From an uncultured bacterium (lineage in GTDB: Bacteria > Armatimonadota > UBA5829 > DSUL01), in the NCBI GenBank assembly GCA_937967775.1, contig CALCJH010000059.1, forward strand, positions 1 through 16,366: 16,366 nt of DNA, written 5' to 3'. Below the pieces are notes generated by a model. That model did not search any database, was not told the origin of the DNA, and saw nothing but the letters and a program-made list of their open reading frames with translations. This document shows positions 13,714 through 16,366 of the stretch, piece by piece. Numbering within the stretch: position 1 is the first letter of the stretch; each line of letters starts with the position of its first letter. The position numbers and the translations under genes were made by a program.

Positions 13714-16083
13714 ATGGAAAAACATGAGATCGCGCTGGAGCTCGGCGGCAAAGAGCTCCGGGTGGAAACAGGCCGCGTCGCCAATCAGGCGAACGGGGCT
13801 GTTCTGCTGTACACAGCCGACACAGTCATGCTGGCCACCGCCACCATGACGAAGGCCGCGCGGGAAGGAATAGATTTCTTCCCGCTCATCTGCGACTACG
13901 AAGAACGCAAATACTGCGTCGGAAAGATTCCGGGAGGGTTCGTCAAACGAGGCGGGCGGCCCTCCGAACGAGCCATCCTCACCTCCCGCCTCATTGACCG
14001 CCCCCTGCGCCCCCTCTTCCCCGACGGAATGCGAAACGAGGTCCAGGTTATCGTCATGCCCCTTTCCGTGGACCTGGAAGCCGTGCCGGACGTGACGGCT
14101 GTCAATGCTGCCGCGTTCGCTCTGGCCGTCTCGGACATCCCGTTCAATGGGCCTGTGGCGGCTGTCCGAGTGGCGCGGGTGGAAGGGGAGATGATCGTCA
14201 ACCCGACGTTCGAGCAGACCCGCCAGGCGGATATTGACCTGGTCGTCGCCGGGACGCCCGACCTCGTGAACATGATCGAATGCGAGGCGTCTCAGGCTTC
14301 CAACGAGGATATCGTTGCCGCCATTGCGCTGGCGCACGAGAACATCAAGGTTCTCTGCGACGCCCAGGTGGCGCTGGCCGAGAAGGTGGGCAAGGTCAAG
14401 GCCGAGCCTGTCCTCAAGCTGCCGGACCCGGAGATCGTGGAACGCATCCGCTCCGAGTTCCTGGCGGATATCACCTCCGCCATCTGCGATCCGGACAAGG
14501 CTGCCCGGGAGTCCGCTCTGGACGACCTGGTGGCGGAGATTACTCAGAAGCTTGTGGAGGCCTATCCCGAGCGCGAGGCGGACATCGCCCAGGCGGCGGA
14601 CAAGGTGATCAAGGCCGAGGTGCGGCGCCTCATCCTGGATGAGGGCAAACGCCCGGACGGGCGGGACGCGGACACTGTGCGGCCCCTGAGCGCCGAGGTG
14701 GGCATCCTGCCGCGGGTGCACGGATCCGGCCTGTTCACGCGGGGCCAGACTCAGGTGCTGACCACACTCACCCTGGGGGCGGTGGATGAAGCGCAGATCG
14801 TCGACGGCATCGAGGAGGACACGGTCAAGCGCTACATGCACTACTACAACTTCCCGCCCTTCTCGGTGGGCGAAGTGCGTCCCCTGCGGGGGCCGGGCCG
14901 TCGGGAGATCGGCCACGGAGCCCTGGCGGAGAAGGCTCTGCGGCCCGTGGTGCCGGACGAATCCGAGTTCCCGTATGCCATCCTGCTGACCAGCGAGGTG
15001 CTGGAGTCCAACGGGTCCACCTCCATGGCCAGTACTTGCGCATCGTCGCTTGCCCTGATGGACGCTGGAGTGCCCATCAAAGCTGCCGTGGGCGGCATCG
15101 CTATGGGCATGATCTCGAACGGAGAGCGCTACACCATCCTGACGGATATCCAGGGGATGGAAGACTTCTCCGGTGACATGGACTTCAAGGTCGCCGGCAC
15201 CCGCGCCGGCGTGACGGCCATTCAGCTGGATACCAAGATCCGGGGGTTGACGCTCCAGCAGGTTCGGGAGACCATCGAGAAAGCCACTGCGGCCAGGATG
15301 ACCGTGCTGGATGTGATGGACGCCTGCATTGACAGGCCGCGACCCGAGCTCAGCCGCTACGCGCCGCGCGTCATCATGATCGAGATCCACCCGGACAAGA
15401 TCGGCGACGTCATCGGCCCCGGCGGCAAGATTATCAAGAAGATCGAGGCGGACACCGGCGCCAAACTGTCCATAGAGCAGGACGGCCGGGTATTCATCAC
15501 CTGCACGGATGCCGAAGGCGGAGAGCGAGCCGCGAAGATCGTTCAGGATCTGACGCGCGAGGTGCGTGTGGGAGAGACCTTTTTGGGCACGGTGGTGCGC
15601 ACGGCAACCTTCGGAGCGTTCGTGGAGCTGCTGCCCGGGAAGGACGGCCTGCTGCGCATCCAGGAGATGTCGGACCAGCGGATCGGCCGCACCGAGGACG
15701 TCCTGAACGTCGGCGACGAGGTGATGGTCAAGGTCGAAGAGATCGACGACATGGGCCGGATCAACCTCTCGCGCCGGGGGCTGGTGGCGCAGGGTCTGGC
15801 CGAGCCGCTGACGGTCAAACCCGGCGGGGCACCTGCCTCACAGGACGAACGTCGGCCCGGCGGGCACGACAGGGGCGGCCGTGGCGGAGGCGGCGGCAGA
15901 GACCGGGATCGCGGAGGCCGCGACAGGCAGGATCGCCCGCAGAACCGGGACCGGGGCGGAAGAGACCGCCGTGACGAGCGCCCGCAGCAGCAACAGCAGC
16001 AGCGTCCCCGCCCGGATCACAATGTCACTTCCTTGCCGGAAGAGCCTCGCCCACCTCAGGCGCGGTTCCGTCCCAAGCAGTAA
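13714..16083 (+). CDS. pnp: Polyribonucleotide nucleotidyltransferase (PNPase) with extended RGG/Gln-rich tail
   Basis: PNPase is the trimeric phosphorolytic 3'-5' exoribonuclease of mRNA decay. All domains are present: first RNase PH domain (~1-145), helical domain (~240-320), second RNase PH domain (~325-545) with the active-site set [10 protein letters not shown] (Asp484, Asp490, Lys492), KH domain with GPGG loop (568-571), and S1 domain (~620-688). The protein has 789 residues, about 80-90 more than most homologues. The excess is a basic, disordered tail from ~702 on, with repeated RGG, RDR and GGRD units and six Gln in a row (758-763), ending in a Pro-rich segment. Similar low-complexity tails occur on PNPase or RNA helicases of some bacteria and may help RNA binding or assembly. 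The start ATG 13714 lies 20 bases after rpsO. A strong terminator follows. Confidence 0.98.
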   Translation: MEKHEIALELGGKELRVETGRVANQANGAVLLYTADTVMLATATMTKAAREGIDFFPLICDYEERKYCVGKIPGGFVKRGGRPSERAILTSRLIDRPLRPLFPDGMRNEVQVIVMPLSVDLEAVPDVTAVNAAAFALAVSDIPFNGPVAAVRVARVEGEMIVNPTFEQTRQADIDLVVAGTPDLVNMIECEASQASNEDIVAAIALAHENIKVLCDAQVALAEKVGKVKAEPVLKLPDPEIVERIRSEFLADITSAICDPDKAARESALDDLVAEITQKLVEAYPEREADIAQAADKVIKAEVRRLILDEGKRPDGRDADTVRPLSAEVGILPRVHGSGLFTRGQTQVLTTLTLGAVDEAQIVDGIEEDTVKRYMHYYNFPPFSVGEVRPLRGPGRREIGHGALAEKALRPVVPDESEFPYAILLTSEVLESNGSTSMASTCASSLALMDAGVPIKAAVGGIAMGMISNGERYTILTDIQGMEDFSGDMDFKVAGTRAGVTAIQLDTKIRGLTLQQVRETIEKATAARMTVLDVMDACIDRPRPELSRYAPRVIMIEIHPDKIGDVIGPGGKIIKKIEADTGAKLSIEQDGRVFITCTDAEGGERAAKIVQDLTREVRVGETFLGTVVRTATFGAFVELLPGKDGLLRIQEMSDQRIGRTEDVLNVGDEVMVKVEEIDDMGRINLSRRGLVAQGLAEPLTVKPGGAPASQDERRPGGHDRGGRGGGGGRDRDRGGRDRQDRPQNRDRGGRDRRDERPQQQQQQRPRPDHNVTSLPEEPRPPQARFRPKQ
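15985..16002 (+). repeat. CAG/CAA triplet run encoding six Gln in the PNPase tail
   Basis: Five CAG and one CAA codon in a row encode Gln758-Gln763. It is a short in-frame microsatellite that could change length by slippage without a frameshift. Confidence 0.8.
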
Positions 16084-16105
16084 TCCGGAATACAGGCAGA
16101 AATGC

Positions 16106-16140
16106 AAGGCCGCGGCTTGATGAAGCCGCGGCCTTTTTCC
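16106..16140 (+). terminator. Strong rho-independent terminator after pnp
   Basis: AAGGCCGCGGCTT (16106-16118) and AAGCCGCGGCCTT (16123-16135) form a perfect 13-bp stem with a GATG loop, and the T-run extends to 16138. It lies between two convergent genes. On the other strand the stem is followed only by GCATTT, so it may also slow transcription from the phosphatase side. Confidence 0.93.
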
Positions 16141-16184
16141 GTCAGGGAAAGCTGGCAGAGGCTGTTCGGCCGATCAGACTTGTC

Positions 16185-16366
16185 TTATTCTCCTCCCACT
16201 GCGGCAACGGCTGGAGAGAGCCGCGCCAGGCCAGTGGTATGGCCGATCTGTACGTTGTAGAGGCGCGCCAGGGTCTGCGGAATGTCCACATTGTCCGTAG
16301 CCTTTGCCAGTGCTTCGGCCCCCGGGCCGTATGCCCACAGGGGCACCTTCGCAGAGGTATGCGACC
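16185..16366 (-). CDS. C-terminal end of an alkaline phosphatase (5' part outside window)
   Basis: Reading the - strand from the right edge gives 59 residues ending at a TAA whose complement is TTA 16185-16187. It begins with SHTSAKVPLWAYGPGAEAL and continues DNVDIPQTLARLYNVQIG. This matches the C-terminal block of PhoA-type alkaline phosphatases, where His in the HT-x3-V-x3-AYGP motif is a zinc ligand of the active site. The family releases phosphate from monoesters, usually outside the cytoplasm. A short Ala/Val-rich end of about 20 residues follows the last conserved part. The gene converges on pnp, and its promoter lies outside the window. Family call is good; the subgroup is not determined. 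Confidence 0.82.
   Translation of the reverse strand, partial: SHTSAKVPLWAYGPGAEALAKATDNVDIPQTLARLYNVQIGHTTGLARLSPAVAAVGGE

Noticed and set aside
13654..15390. Long open frame of 578 codons on the - strand over pnp
   Set aside because: It is fully antisense to a certain pnp gene, has His/Gly/Arg-rich composition typical of the complement of GC-rich coding DNA, and no ribosome binding site or family motif.
1..16366. CRISPR array, insertion sequence, prophage or integration site
   Set aside because: No regularly spaced direct repeats, transposase-like product, terminal inverted repeats or phage genes were seen; base composition is even throughout.

Overview
The window is a GC-rich bacterial chromosome segment, with genes packed mostly on the + strand. 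It holds nine genes or gene parts on + and one partial gene on -. The gene content suggests a glycan-degrading bacterium of the Armatimonadota or Planctomycetota/Verrucomicrobiota type: a heparinase-like lyase, a pectate-lyase-fold protein, a class II alpha-mannosidase and paired uroporphyrinogen-decarboxylase-like proteins, next to the universal rpsO-pnp pair. This placement is inferred from gene content and base composition only; no marker sequence was compared.

Region 1 (about 1-5316) looks like one transcription unit for extracellular polysaccharide breakdown. It contains the C-terminal part of an unrecognised, probably carbohydrate-active protein, a secreted beta-helix (pectate lyase superfamily) protein, and a large secreted heparinase II/III-family lyase. 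A hairpin with a T-tract at 5325-5373 probably ends it.

Region 2 (5372-6620) is a stand-alone metal exporter gene of the cation diffusion facilitator (CDF) family. It has a good sigma70-type promoter, an imperfect dyad over the -10 box, a roughly 145-nt leader with a 10-bp stem-loop next to the start codon, and an unusual Cys-x3-Cys-x3-Cys-x3-Cys tail on the protein.

Region 3 (6652-13107) starts with a cytoplasmic GH38 alpha-mannosidase. Two divergent members of the uroporphyrinogen decarboxylase / corrinoid methyltransferase fold family follow, then a tandem-GNAT acetyltransferase translationally coupled to the second. The context suggests catabolism of imported oligosaccharides or modified sugars rather than haem synthesis, but the substrate is unknown.

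Region 4 (13108-16140) is the conserved rpsO-pnp operon. It has a TTGACA promoter, a GC-rich leader that could be an S15 feedback site, a PNPase with an extra basic RGG/Gln-rich tail, and a textbook terminator. Converging on it from the right edge is the C-terminal end of an alkaline phosphatase gene on the - strand.

One signal crosses gene boundaries: Ile-Asp pairs are almost never written ATC-GAY, although ATC is the usual Ile codon here. Thirteen of 20 use the otherwise rare ATA. No CRISPR array, insertion sequence, tRNA or rRNA was seen. The most unusual parts are the UroD-like pair with its altered metal-site residues and the regulated CDF gene with its Cys-ladder tail.
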